From Cryptomeria japonica (Eukaryota; Streptophyta; Pinopsida; Cupressales; Cupressaceae), in contig NC_081412.1 in the NCBI RefSeq assembly GCF_030272615.1, positions 26,814,501-26,878,500 on the forward strand: a DNA stretch of 64,000 nucleotides, in the 5' to 3' direction. The notes beneath the pieces were generated by a model. That model was not told the origin of the DNA. It was given only the letters and a program-made list of their open reading frames with translations, and made no database searches. The position numbers and the translations under genes were made by a program. Positions 46,430 through 59,433 of this stretch are shown here, one piece after another (position 1 is the stretch's first letter; each line of letters starts with the position of its first letter).

Positions 46430-49350
46430 CAAATATTTGAAGATCAAAATCACGTTCGCCAAGCATTTGAAGAGCAACAACATCAAAGTTGTTTGATGCT
46501 CCCATTTGTGACAAGAATTCCCATTCGTACAAAACTTCATGAGTTGATTGACGTATATCTTCTAGTTGTAGCTCTTCACCATTTTTTATGGTAATGTGTT
46601 CTTCAAAACCATTTACATGCCACCGGATGTAAGCTGTGCTTTGAAGATCTTTCAAATTTATAATAATTTCTGTAGTTGAGTTCCCTATATGTAGAGGAAT
46701 GATTTGAAATGGTTTGTAAAGAAGCAATTCACTCAAACAGAAACTTTTAAAACTGTTGTCCTCTTCTAAAGGTAAAGATTTGTGTTGTGGGTAGACATTT
46801 ACAATTGCAGGTACCTTTCTTTTCATCCATTTACATGATTTACGCTGGTCAGAGTATGTATATAGCTGGGTTGAATGAAGCAGAGTTAGGTTTGCTAATT
46901 CTAATGGTCGTTTCATGTAGTTTGAGAAGTAGGATATTGAGGTTTGAGATTCTTCATTATAAATAGCTATGCATTGAAATATTTTTTGACCAACATTGAG
47001 TGTTACAAATTGGCATGTGCAAGATATCAATGGGAGTTTAAGCAGCATGTGACAAGTTTCTTGTGCGCTAATGTCCCTATCAGCAATAATTCCCATGAAG
47101 AGCCTTTGGTATGCTAAGAGAATTGTATCATTTGAATTTGTTGATTCAACTATACGTTTCAAGATATCAATATAACTTTCTGACTTTTGTTCAGTTTTGG
47201 ATGCGTACTTTGAGATATATTCTAGAACTATTTTTTTGGAGTAGACAGGCTGACAGTCAACATTAGCCGTCCATATGGCGAGCATTGTTGGGTTGTGTAC
47301 ATTCAGGCTATCGTCATTCCTTGCTGGTTTGTATGATGGGTTATTGTTGTGGTCTAACATCAATGAGGATTTGGGTTGTTCAGCCCATGCAGCTTTGTAG
47401 CGGCATTGAAGGGTTGAGTTTTTTTTTCCTCAAGCAGGTATACTCTGAACACTTTGTATGTCGTTGAACAACATTCAGTAACTTAGTATAATTAGTGCAA
47501 GGATCCGACTTGGATATGATTTCTGTATCTGCAAGACATGGATCTCAAATTGCAGGCATATATTGCATGTTCAAGCGAGCATCTTCAGGATGTGGGTTCC
47601 ATGCTGTGGTGCACTGGTCGAATAAGTTTTTAACTGATTGGATACTTGCATGATCTGACCAGTCAAGTTTGTCAACATTTGGTGCTTCTCCCAACCAAAG
47701 AAAATGTATATGTGTAGATCCTCGGTGTTGCCATTCATATCTGTGCCAATGGTCAATGCTTTTTAGTTCTTTGACAATCACTACATCATGAAAGATTTGA
47801 AATCTTAAGTGTAAGTATAAAGCTGTAATGTGGGGATTACTAACTAAATTTTCAGTAAATTGTCTTCTAGTGTTGGGAATAGCAAGTGACTTTGTTTTTT
47901 GTAATAACCTATGCAAGTCTGGCCATTTTGTATCAACTGAACTTAAGGTGAAGAATAGTTTAGGTGCACCTAACTGTTCTATCATTGATGTAAGGTCACG
48001 TCGGGAGTTGCTCCAAAATGCTCGTGTACCATGCAATGAGGCTGCATATCGCATGATATGATTTGGTAATTCACTTGACGGTGTCTTTTGTAAGTGTTCC
48101 TTTAGACCATGAAGATTGTGTGGAAGACTATCTTGTAGATTAGTCTTAATGAAGACAGCAGTTGATTGTTGGGATCGATGTCTCATCATAAGAGTGTAGA
48201 TATAATATCTAAAGTGAACATGTTGCCCAAATCTTTGATCAGATTATTTGATCAGGTGCAAAGCATATTCATGTAAATGTAATTGCCTTGTTCTTTGTTG
48301 TAGTGGTAAAGCTATTCCAGAAGGGAATAGTGTTGGGAATGCCATGGAAAGGAGGCCCTCGGTATTGTACTCATTGATAGGTGATGAGCTAATTTGTGGC
48401 CAAGGAACAACATTGTTGTTGCTATTATCTAGATGGAGGATGTTTTTTATTGCATCAAGTTCTAGTATTGATGATGGTAGTTGTGGGATAAATGAGGAAC
48501 TATTCTCCCTGATTTGTTCTTCACTGTTAATATTCTCCAGACTGGAAGTATCTTGAACAACATCTTCTTCCAAGGAATGGACTAAATGCAGTAGCTCTGT
48601 AATGTCAGTAGTTTGCTCTGGCAATAGATGCACTACATCTGGATTAATGACTACATCCTTGTAGTATTGATCATGTTTCATTTTGTAGGCCAATGCATTC
48701 AGGACGTGAAATCTATTCACGTAACAGTCATAAGTTAATCCTTGCAAATTGGTTCTACGGACAATTAGAATTTATAATTGCTTAATATGGCAAGGTAATG
48801 TTATTGCAAATTCAGAAATATCTTATGGGAAGTTTATTGTATGGCCAGAATATTTGTATTTCCCTCCCCTGGCATGTGTTAGTTGTAAAACAGGAGCAAT
48901 TCTTGATATGAGCATTTCTTCTACTTGAGAGAGACACTTTAAAATAGAAGGTTGCTCACCTGGGTCCATATTTTTTGATAATGAGAAGCGGTGCATGCCT
49001 TTTTCACCATAACATCTCATGCACATAAGTACATGATTGACTTTTTTAATAGTCATGCCCACATACATTTCTTTGCAAATAGAACATGGGCCTGTGACCT
49101 CCAACATATCAATTTTTTTGCGAAAATTAGACAACATATTTTGAAATGAAGCAGTCTTGACAGCAAGTTCAGGAGCAGTAGAAGATGTTTGATTGAGATT
49201 AATTTGCTCAAGATCATTCTTTTCTGTTTCTAATAACTTTCTTGATTTATCGCAAGGTCTTTGTAGTGCATGACGTCTCAGTTGTCATTTCTTGGAGATA
49301 TCGGCTCTGTTCTTTGCATAGTAATTTTTATTGGTCTAGCTTCTCTTAAA
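46430..49350 (-). pseudogene. Helitron Rep (HUH nuclease) relic, copy 2
   Basis: The better-preserved Rep copy. It keeps the HUH metal-binding motif (WQHRGSTHIHFLWLGEAP near 47700), the nearby LDWSDHAS and WNPHPEDARLNMQYM, and the two-tyrosine block LEYISKYASK (about 47210) that would attach to cleaved DNA. It also keeps the DUF6570 Cys block (49137-48823) and the GLLSMAFPTLFP region (48747-48244). The lesions shared with copy 1 are all here: TAA 48823-48825, TAA 48244-48246, TGA after YMPAI near 47538 and the A9 frameshift near 47424. It is therefore inactive, but it shows the ancestral order. Confidence 0.9.
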
Positions 49351-49383
49351 TTTGATTGCATCAATTTCTTGAGGGCAAGGCTG

Positions 49384-49821
49384 GATAGATATCTAATATT
49401 TTAAAGAGAGCACAAGGATGTGAGAATTTTCGTGATTGAAGGTAGTTAACTTTGAACAATGTATCAAGAATGTATGAGAATTGAAAATTGTTGCATCTAT
49501 GGTAATGTGATTTTAGAGGATTTGTTCTGTATGTAAAGTAGTTTTGTTGTGTTTATTTCTATGTCTAGTGATCTATTGTGTTGTTTTGTTGCTCTCGTTC
49601 AGTCAACTTATATGTACACATATTTATATACTTGTAAATGACTTTACTTGAAATGTATGGGTTCTGGAAAGTCATAAATTGCCTTTGTAGTGTTGTTCTG
49701 CATACACTTGTTGCTGTTAGCAACTTGGTTTTTCAAAAGTACCACTGTAATATAGGTATGCATAGATATAGTTATTTCTGATACATATACATGTATGTAT
49801 ATATGTACATATGTATATATA
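49384..49821 (-). repeat. 438-bp direct repeat, unit b, copy 2
   Basis: Full-length partner of 45983-46420. It lies directly upstream of the Rep relic on the minus strand. Confidence 0.88.
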
Positions 49822-49833
49822 TCAAAAAAACTA

Positions 49834-49902
<69 letters not shown>

Positions 49903-50497
49903 CTTAGTTGTTTGTTGTTTTTGAAAGCATCATTCTAATAAAGGTATGCACAAATATAATAATTTCTGATATATACAGATGTATGTATACTTATACCCAT
50001 GTATATATACATATCATTTAAAAATTGAAAGTTTTGTAATTGAACATATGCACATATATAACTACATATGTGTATTTCAAAAAAGACTATAACTATGAAT
50101 ACTTATATATAGTTATGTATATATATATATGTATAGTTGTATATCTGCAGAATTAAGTATGAATAATTTTGGTGTTGTATAGTTATATAAATAGATATTA
50201 GACGAGGAAAAAAATGATATACATGCATATATGTATAAATTTTCTAGAATCAACATAGAGTTTAGCACATTTAAAAGTAATGAGTATGAGTGGAAATAAC
50301 TTATGTTAGGAGGAAAAACTTTCAAAGAGATAAGAGGTAGATGTAAGAAATGTACATATAGATATTTATAGAAACAGCCTTGTGTTCATAAAACGTAATT
50401 GTTTGTTTATGTAAAACTATTAAATATGTAAGTTACCTAATAGTATAATTGTATTGTAAACTGAAAGTTTAATAATCAGAAAAGATGCATTATAATT
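49822..50497. other. AT-rich spacer with (AT)n microsatellite, copy 2
   Basis: A clean (AT)n run of about 59 bases at 49838-49896, followed by ACATATRTATA-rich DNA. No gene seen. Confidence 0.7.
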
Positions 50498-52394
50498 CTA
50501 AGCCTGTGTACTTAGTCGGCCAGTTTCTACAAGTAGTGCATGACACTCAGCTTTGAAGTCAACATGAGCAACTTTATTGACTGTCACCTTCATCTTTGTT
50601 TCTGAATTATATGCCTCATTGGAAACCAGCAGTGTGAATGAATAGTGACATGACAGTAGTCTCTTAATCACTGAGGAAGTTGTCTTTGTTGTTGTCACAT
50701 CATTTTGTAGTGCACAAAGCTGTTTTGCAGTTTTGTGTAGCAAGTGAATGCTACCCTCATCAAATGCAGTGGCCCATAGAGTACTCGTGGCATCTTGTAA
50801 CTTTAGTGGCAAGAGATAACTATAATTACAGTCTTGCATAGTCATTTGACATCTAGAGCAGAACCAAGAATCATCAACTTGCTGTGTACATTTTTTCTTG
50901 CAAGGCCTTCCATTGACTATTAGTGGACAGGCTGCGTAATAGAAATTTTGGTCAGTTACGTTTACAAAGCGCAAAATGGCTAGCAAAGTTGTCTGGATTG
51001 TTTCTAGTTTGATGCTCATCTGCTCACAGATTGAAGAAATAGTCATTCTACTATATTTACCATCTATGTGGATAGTTTCTGCAACAAAGAGTACAACAAG
51101 CAAAGGGTCCTTTCCTCTTAACGTTAGAAGCTCTGCTTCTGGAAATGTTGGGTTGATATGTAATGTGGTTGCAGTTGTTATGTTTATAAGCTTCCCATTG
51201 AAATAGCCAACACGATAATTACGTAAAGCAAGGATAATCACACTATCATTGCTCAACATATTTTTCAATTCCAGGCCTTTTTGTTCTTCCATTGGACCCC
51301 ATGAGTTGATGTCAATTGTTGAATTAGATAGATCACTAATTTTCACAACATGTTTGTGTGTTTGACTGCCATCTTTCCTTTGTATTGGAATGATATCTCC
51401 AACATATAGAACAAGGCCAATATTTCAACCAACGTGTTATTTGTTAGATGAAATAATTCATTAATGGGCGTGAAAGGAGGACCTTGTTGATCTGCTTGTT
51501 CTTCATTGGTGCAGTGTTTCAGTATGGATGCATCAGACAAGGTTATTTCTAAATGACTGTTTAGTTTATTGTACCTTGCATTTGCCTCCTTAATAGATCC
51601 CTTTGATATAAGATAATGTGAACCTATGTCCACACGGTTAGAGTGTAACTTAGCTATCTCATCAATACATGTAATTCTAATTTCAGAACCTTCACAATCA
51701 ACAATGTCAAAGCTAAACACATGGCCATTTTTTGTGGCCATGCTATATGCCTTAATAGGTCGTTTATGAGTAACTCTCCCTTTGATCATCCATTTATTTT
51801 GGTATGCATTCAAAGTCTTGATAGGGCTTATATTTTCAGAAGTTGTTGTTTGTGGGGATGGCAATTCAGTGGGAAATTGAAGAGATCATTTAGATATTGA
51901 TGGTTTGTCCTCAGACATCATTTCTGGTTCTTGTTCTTTGAACAGGTATCCTGGTTTACCAAAGAACAGACAATGAATTTGTTTCACTTCCAGACTAGGT
52001 ATTACAATAGTCCTGTGAAAATAAAAGACTTCTTTTTAAATTACTGTTGATTATACATAAACAAAATTAAAAAAAGATGAAACATATTGTATTAATAACC
52101 ATAGTTGATTTCCTACCTTGTGTTCCATATGTATTGGCATGTATAACTTGATAACTGGACTATTGTGCCTATTCTTAGAATGTCTGAATCTATCAGAGTA
52201 GCATATTTAGAACGCAGGATTGCCAACTGCATGTATGTGCCATCAGATAACAATAATTTATGTCTATCAGTATCATCTATATTGTTCTGCATTTTCTGAA
52301 ATAACAAAACTTGTAGCAATGCTGAAGGAAGGTCATCCCCAGCATTGATAGATTGAATTGCAAAAGGGGTAGGGGCATACTCTTGGGTTTTTGC
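50498..52394 (-). pseudogene. Helitron-borne RPA1-like gene, copy 2 (first exon lost)
   Basis: Exons 2 (52117-52394) and 3 (50498-52012) remain with GT-AG borders. Exon 1 and its start codon fall in the 1849-base deletion. Exon 3 keeps the OB folds and the zinc-ribbon (CPLIVNGRPCKKKC..WFCSRC). It reads EEQADQQ where copy 1 has its private stop, and NNTLVEI where copy 1 has NTTFIEI, so it is closer to the RPA1 family there. It has its own CGA to TGA stop at 51886-51888 (copy 1: SKRSLQF). The frameshift before IGLVLYVGDIIPI is shared with copy 1. Confidence 0.88.
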
Positions 52395-53554
52395 CTACAA
52401 AATATAATATGAATATAGAGGATTTAATTTGAATGGCAAGCAGCTTATATATTTTGTTACTTGTTAATGTAAAGCTTGTATTAGTAAACTATGTAATCAA
52501 GCTATGTTATCTATACAGTATACATTTCCTTTTGCACTATTCTATGAAAAAATGATGCATGTAGTAATGAAAAGGATGGTATGAAAAAGAGAGATGAATT
52601 GTCACAAAAAAGAGCATAAAAGTTTTGTTCTCGTTGTGACTATTTTACTGGGCTTCTGTGTGAGTTTGAGATTTGACGGTGGTGTGTCAGTTTCAAGCCA
52701 TGAATGGTTAGCATTTGCAAGGTAAATTCTATTTATATATATATTCTGTCTTGTTTTGTTTTGATGGTGCTCTATCAGTTTCAAGGCGTGAATGGTTAGC
52801 ATTTGCAAGTTAAATTCTGGTTATATGTATGTTGTTTAACTATTTGTGGGCGTGGGTACTTCCAGTTTAGTTGTTGTAGGCAATATTTCCCTCTGCAAAT
52901 TTTCAGATGAGGTTGTATATAGTCATGGAGTTAGGTTTTGTTCCGGTTTCGACTGTTTTATTGGGTTTATTTGTGAGCTTCATGGCATGAATGGTTTCAA
53001 TTTGCAACATAAGCTTTGGTTTTATTTAAATTCTTTTTTGTTTTGTAATGCATTTTTTTTATTGTCCGCTTATTTTCTCCTTCTGTGTCCTTGTAGGGTT
53101 GTCAGTTCATTTAACTATTTGTGCACGTATACTGTGTTTTTTTTTTCGTGTTGCACTTGCAGGGTTCTAAGTTTCTTATGGACGTTTGAAACAATAAAAT
53201 GGAGTGTCTTTTGTTGTTGTTGTAAGTATTTCACTGTGTAAATTTTCTTGTAACATTCGATTTAGTTGTCAAGTTAGGCTTTCGTTTGGCTGTGAGTGTT
53301 TACTTGATGGGGTTTGTAAGCTTCTCACTGCAACGTAACTATTTTCTTGTTGTTGTAAGTATTTTAGTCTGCAAGGTTACTATTTACTAATGTTCATGTT
53401 GTAGTGGTGTTAATTTACAAGGGTATATATGTGATTACTGTTGTGTGCACATGAAGGCTTTTATTCACTAAGATAAATTGATATATATATGTACATCATG
53501 TGTATATATATGGACATGTATATATATAATTACATTTGTATATACATACATACA

Positions 53555-53656
<102 letters not shown>

Positions 53657-54176
53657 TGTTGGCACTGTAAAAATTCCTTGATGCTTGCAGGCTTGCTACT
53701 TTGTTTATGTTATATAACTATTTGTGTGCGTGACTACTTTCAGACTACAAGATCGAGTACCCTATGTATATATACATACGGACATGTCTATATGTACATA
53801 CATACATATATGTGTGTAGATGTATGTATTTATATACATGTATCCATAACTATACATACATGTATATATATGTGTACATATGTGTATGTACATATACATA
53901 TATCAGCACTACAAAGCATTCTAACAAAAAGAATTATATATATAGTCTGTTTATGTTATTTAACTGTTTGTGGACATGACTGCTTTGAGACTACGACACA
54001 GACATGCATATATCAGCACTACAAAGTATTCTAAGGAAAACAATTATAGAAATACTTTGTTTATGTTATTTAACTGTTTGTGGAGGTGACTACTTTGAGA
54101 CAAGAACGCAGACTTGTATCAATAAATCCTATAGACTTTAGAACATAGTTATTAAAATGGAGATTTAATAAAACCC

Positions 54177-54177
<1 letters not shown>

Positions 54178-54238
<61 letters not shown>
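54178..54238. repeat. (CA)n microsatellite, expanded in copy 2
   Basis: About 61 bases of CA; copy 1 has about 27 at 17006-17032. Confidence 0.95.
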
Positions 54239-54243
<5 letters not shown>

Positions 54244-54412
54244 GCGTACATGTGTACATTTATAAACATGTATACATGCATATACAGACATGTATATATA
54301 TATGTACATATACATATATCTACACTACAATGTATTCTAAGAAAAACTATTATATATATGTACATCATGTGTATATATATGTACATGTATATATACATGT
54401 ACATGTATATAT

Positions 54413-55505
54413 GGGTGAACTCACAATAATGGTTCCCACTTTTTTGCCACTTTTGACACTGAGATGAACAATTTTAAAATAATCTTCAACTTCCGACAAC
54501 TATAACTTTTAAACTATTAAAAATTTGAAGATGATGTAAATTAGTGATTTGTAGAATTTTGTATGTAGATTCTGTATATATTTTTTTCAAATTTTTTTGA
54601 ATGATTTTTTTTTAATTTTTCCATCTCCCTCGAAAACTAGTTTTTTACAACAAACTACATTTTTTAAGAGTGATGTATCTCCCGAAACTCATAACTTTTT
54701 TTCTATAAATGATAAAAACTCAATTCTTTCAAATTTTGGTTTGTAACATCAATATCCAGGGCTTGTAGTTGGTTTGATAGTGATATGTTCAATATTTTTC
54801 ATTTTATTAAGTTTTGAAGTCCGACTAGTCATAATTCAGACATAGGTTTACGTTTGAACACATAACTTATTCTATATATATCAAAATTCAATTTTTTTTT
54901 TTTTGTTAGAAAGAAGACATAAATACCCAGGGCTTATATATTTTTCAGATTTTTTTAAAATTAGTTTCCTATTTTTCCCAATGCGTTGAACAGAGAAGTT
55001 CATGTTCGATGAAAAACCTATATTTGGTAAAATTAAAACAACGTGTTCATAATAAACTCAATATGTAATAAAATTATATTCATTGGAAAGCTTGCTTCGA
55101 GGACTATAATACTACATTTTGGGTTGTCAAGACCATTCCATTTGAGCCTTCAACTAGAGGTTTCAAGGCCAAAAATCTGCAAAGAAATGTAGAAATTTTC
55201 AGAGAAGTTTTAAAAAAGGGGTTCGAACGAAGGGGGGTTCGAGCGAACCCCCTATTTTTAGGGGGGTTCAAATGAAGGGGGGTTCGATCGAACCCCCGCG
55301 CTATAATTGAAAAATGACATAAAAGGGCATTAAAGGTGCTTCGCTCGAAAGATGGGGTTCGAGCGAAGTGGGGTCTTCGCTCGAACCCTAAATGGTATTC
55401 CGTTCGAACACCCCCACTTCGCTCGAACCCCTCGTAAATTTTTTTTTTCACTTTCGCCAATTTCCTTCATTGGCAAAAGTGGGAACCAGCTTTGTGAGTT
55501 CACCG
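54413..55505. mobile_element. Non-autonomous terminal-inverted-repeat element, copy 2 only
   Basis: 1093 bases absent from copy 1 at 17213. The ends are inverted repeats: GGTGAACTCACAA, three variable bases, TGGTTCCCACTTTT, then GCCA, present on the left from 54414 and as the complement ending at 55504. A four-base ATAT lies on both sides; removing the insert plus one ATAT restores the copy 1 sequence exactly. The site is an AT repeat, so the true duplication length is uncertain. It has no transposase frame. The superfamily is not assigned: four bases fits no common plant family well. Confidence 0.8.
55213..55436. repeat. Cluster of TTCGNNCGAA palindromes inside the inserted element
   Basis: Nine variants of TTCGAGCGAA or TTCGCTCGAA, most joined to GGGG or CCCC, for example the perfect palindrome GGGGTTCGATCGAACCCC near 55280. 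Open frames across it (55104-55573) look like translated repeats. Confidence 0.8.
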
Positions 55506-56980
55506 ATATACATACATACATATATATATATATAGATTTATATACATATATGAGTACTCTAACAATCTATTAATTTTTGCACACATAAAGAACGTCGACA
55601 TTCCTGCACAACATCAAGGATGAAATCATTAAAGACAGCGTCGCTTCAGAAAAAGAGTGCACGGACGGAGATGATCACAACAGACGCACATGTTAGCAAG
55701 TTGGGTGGACAATCAAGACGTGTGCACTGGAGGGAGAACACTGGTAGCAAGACATTCTGACAGCCACCGGAATGTCTTGCAATTTTCCAGATGCTTTCGC
55801 CCAATAAAAGCCTATCGGCTTAATAATGGAAATTTTCATAGCAAAATATTCTTGAGAAAAACAAAAGAAATTACATTTTAGGGGTGCAAGCGCCCATAAA
55901 GAACGTTGGCATTAGTGCAAACAATAAAAATATCTGTAGAATCCAAAACCAAACTAAAATTCTTTTAACTTAGACTAGAATTTAATTGCCAACAAAATGG
56001 TCAAAACCTAAATACCTATCAAAGTGAACAAAGACGTTGCAGACTCAAAGTAATCATGTCCACAAATAGTTAAATAACATAACTAAAGTAGCAACCCTGC
56101 AAGCAAACGGGAGGAGAAAATAAGCACACTATAAAAAAATGCATTACAAAACAAAAACAAAAATTAAAAAACCAGAGCTTACCTTCTTACTCAACAACTA
56201 TATGCAACCTTATGAGGAAATTTGTAGACCGAAATATTGCCGACAACAACAAAACAAATTAGATTTTAGGGTTCCAAGCGGCCATAAAGAGACTAAATAA
56301 AACACGAACTTACCATGCAAATTTAAACAGTTAAAGAACATAAACAAATAAACAACCCTGCAAGCACACAGAAGCAAAAAATCATTCAAGCCATCAAGCT
56401 CACAAAGGAACCCAATAAAACAGACACAACCAAAACAAAACCTAAGTCAACGACTCTAAACTGAGACAGCACCGTCAAAAATTGCTTGCAAACTGGAAGT
56501 AGCCACCCCCACAAACAATTAAAACAACAGAGAGAAAGCAACAACCCTACAAGCAAACGGGAGGAGAAAATAAGCGGACTATAAACAAAATGCATTACAA
56601 AAGGAAAACACATTTAAATAAAATGAAACCTTACCTTCAAATTGAAACCATTCATGCTGTCAAACTCACAAAGAAACCCAGTAAAACAATGACAACGAGA
56701 ACAAAACCTAACCAGTAAAACAGTGACAACAAGAACAAAACCTAACAAATTTCCAAAGCAAAAATTACAGAGCGCAAAAAACATAAACAAACAAACAACA
56801 AATTCAAATAGTTAAAGAGCATAAACAAAGAAACAACCCTGCAACCACACAAAAGCAGAAACCATTCAAGCCATGAAGCTCACAAAGGAGCCGAATAAAA
56901 TAGCGATCGAACTTACCTTGCAAATTCAAAGCATGCACGGCGTGAAACTCACAAAGCAGCCTTGAAAATCTAGAGGAGTG

Positions 56981-57986
56981 TCCTCTATGTGATGTCTAGG
57001 TGTAGAAGTATGTACATTCTCATCAAAATAATTGCCATTTAAAGTTGAGGAAGAATATTTTTCATCATAACCAAGTTGATAAAAATTCTCTAAATAACTA
57101 TCATTGTGTCATAGTATGTCCAAAGTGATGATGGAGAAGTGATAGGAATATCCTCAAATGCTCCTTAGAATGAAAACCTCATGAGTGATGGGATGAATAA
57201 GCCTGTAGCCCTTGACACAATTTGCATACTAAATAAATATATAAATATTTCTATATGGATCCATAGCCTCATAGTTTTTTTATAAAAAGGTAGGCCCATG
57301 AAGAGGAGTTGAACCCACTAAGATGATTCACTAATGGTTTCCAATCGTTCCAAGATTGGATGGGAATTTTCCAATCATACCTTAATGAACAATATAGTTC
57401 TAAATATATAATTCATAGTTGATGCCTTCCACCCTATGAGATGGTGCCAAAGATTTAGAGTATATCATACAATTATTCATCTCTTTCAATTACTTATTTT
57501 TTATTCTACAACTTAATTCTACTATGAAATGTGGGGAATTATGTATTTTAATTCAATCAATTTAGAAGCACAAAACTACTCAAATTTATGCTGATATATT
57601 CTCCCTTACTATCTATTCATACAATAATAACAAAATTTCCTTGATTGCTTCTCTAGAAATCCTTTGAATTCCAAATATGACTTAAAAATTTTAGATTGTA
57701 TTTGAGTAATACACAAAGGTTTACCTAGAAATATTATTAATTATTAATTAAATTTTGATTTGCAATTGATTTTCTCAAAAGCCTTTGTAGAAAAGACAAT
57801 GCAATTCTATAATGGTTTGTCAAATTTTGGCTCAAGTCCTAAAACTAGGTTTTGACTTATAGTTCAATTTTCACCTAGTTATTTGATAAGGTGAGTCAAG
57901 GTTTGGATTTTAACAAGGTATTTAAGAATGAATCATCTTCAAAGAATACAAGTTTTCTTTTAGTTTTGGTTATAAAACAAGGTATC
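56981..57986. other. No gene seen, copy 2
   Basis: Equivalent of 18691-19700; AT-rich. Confidence 0.5.
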
Positions 57987-59433
57987 TGTCACAGGGGCTT
58001 TGAAGGAACGCCATGGACCACTGAGAGGGGGGGTGAATCAGTGGTAATAAAAAACATTAACTAATCAAAATGATTTAAACTCGAATCTCATAAATCAATA
58101 AGCTATGAGCAGAGATATTAAACTAATCAACACACACACATAAGAGGCAAACCCATAACACAAGATATACGGGAAAACCCATTGTGGGAAAAAACCTCGG
58201 TGAGAAATGTTGTTGGAGTCTACTGCTCCAATCCAACCTTACAAATAAATCTGATTACAAAGTTTAGGGCACCAACCCAAGTAGAACCAAACCCTGAAGT
58301 TTAGGTGCATCAACCCAAAGGAGCACCAACCTCTAGCATTTTATGGGCACCAACCCAAAAGAGCACTTACCCCTGCTCTAAGCAAACACTCAGATATTTA
58401 CAAAGAACAAATATTAAATATAGTTTGAGTACCTTTTTGCAAATGAACTTTTGCAACTCACAAATATCCTTCTCTTGAGATTGACCTGACTCTTTTCTAC
58501 TCTCTCTTCTTAGGCTTCAATCTCAGCTCTTTATTCTCTATCTTCTTCCCTTTGTCCTCTTCTCTTCTCTGCAAACAACTCTCCATTTTCTGCTTGGCTC
58601 AATCCTCTTTCTCTATCTCTCACAGTGTGTATAACTCACTGTGTTATCTACCTCAACTCTTCACACTTCTAATCATTGGTCTATGTCACTCTCCTCTGTT
58701 CATCAAGCTCTTCACTGTCTTCTCCCTACTCTAACTCTCAGTTTCTTTTAGTCTCCTCCACACATCAGAAAATTCTACATGTAGTCTCTTGTGCAGTGTT
58801 ATTCATGCACTTGCATCATGTTATTGACACTTGTGTGAGCTGCATCTTTGCAATCCTCTACTCTTTATATTTTGTAATCTTTATTTTTATAGAGCTTCTA
58901 CTCTCACCTTCAACAACCACTTACTTAATGCACTCCACTCTTTTGATCGACATCCCTTAGCTTTTCTTTTTCCAACTCGGCTTCGTCATCTGCAGCTATC
59001 AAATCTCTTCACCTATACACTATACTTTGTCATTTGTGTACCTGCAGGATTTCCCTTCAAAAATGGATTCTCAATCTAATCTCCTAGACCTCTGAGAGAT
59101 CATGTCTACATATCAATGAGATTCTCTATACATATTACTCAGATAGTTAACTACTCATATTAAATACCTTCTCTTTTGAAACCATCTACATTCAAATCAT
59201 ACTTCCGATATTAGATTACTATACTTGGTAATCTTCAGCCTGGTAGATTTCCTCAAGCCTCAAAAATATCAACAACTCTCTCTCCAACTAGATCATTACT
59301 AAATGTTCCTTCATTCTTATCAATCAACTGATTACTATCTTTAGTAATCTTCATTTGTCCGATGAGATGGGATCTCCTTCTATGTTGATCATCTCAAGCC
59401 GCACACCAGTCTGTTGGCCTGGTTTCCATCAAT
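57987..59433. repeat. LTR-like repeat fragment, copy 2
   Basis: It starts TGTCACAGGGG and shares the GAGGGGGGGGTGAATCAGTGG-type end seen in the LTR at 33280. It is longer than copy 1 by about 327 bases (58819-59147). Confidence 0.4.

Larger units (their letters stand above)
43401..52394 (-). mobile_element. Degraded Helitron, copy 2
   Basis: Same layout as copy 1: RPA1 relic, 438-bp repeat, Rep relic, 438-bp repeat, helicase fragment, 274-bp modules, hairpin and CTAG. It keeps the HUH segment lost in copy 1. It has lost RPA1 exon 1 and everything upstream to the module array (1849 bases), so its 5' end is gone or lies within 52629-56980. Confidence 0.83.

Noticed and set aside
46430-49821. 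Rep segment between two 438-bp repeats as an LTR retrotransposon
   Set aside because: The repeats lack TG..CA ends, no target duplication or priming sites were seen, and the interior codes for Helitron Rep.
55213-55436. tRNA-like box B sequences (GGTTCGA)
   Set aside because: No box A at the right distance and no cloverleaf; the motif is part of the palindrome cluster.
55104-55573. Arg-rich open frames in the inserted element
   Set aside because: They follow the TTCG..CGAA palindromes on both strands, have no start context and no family match.
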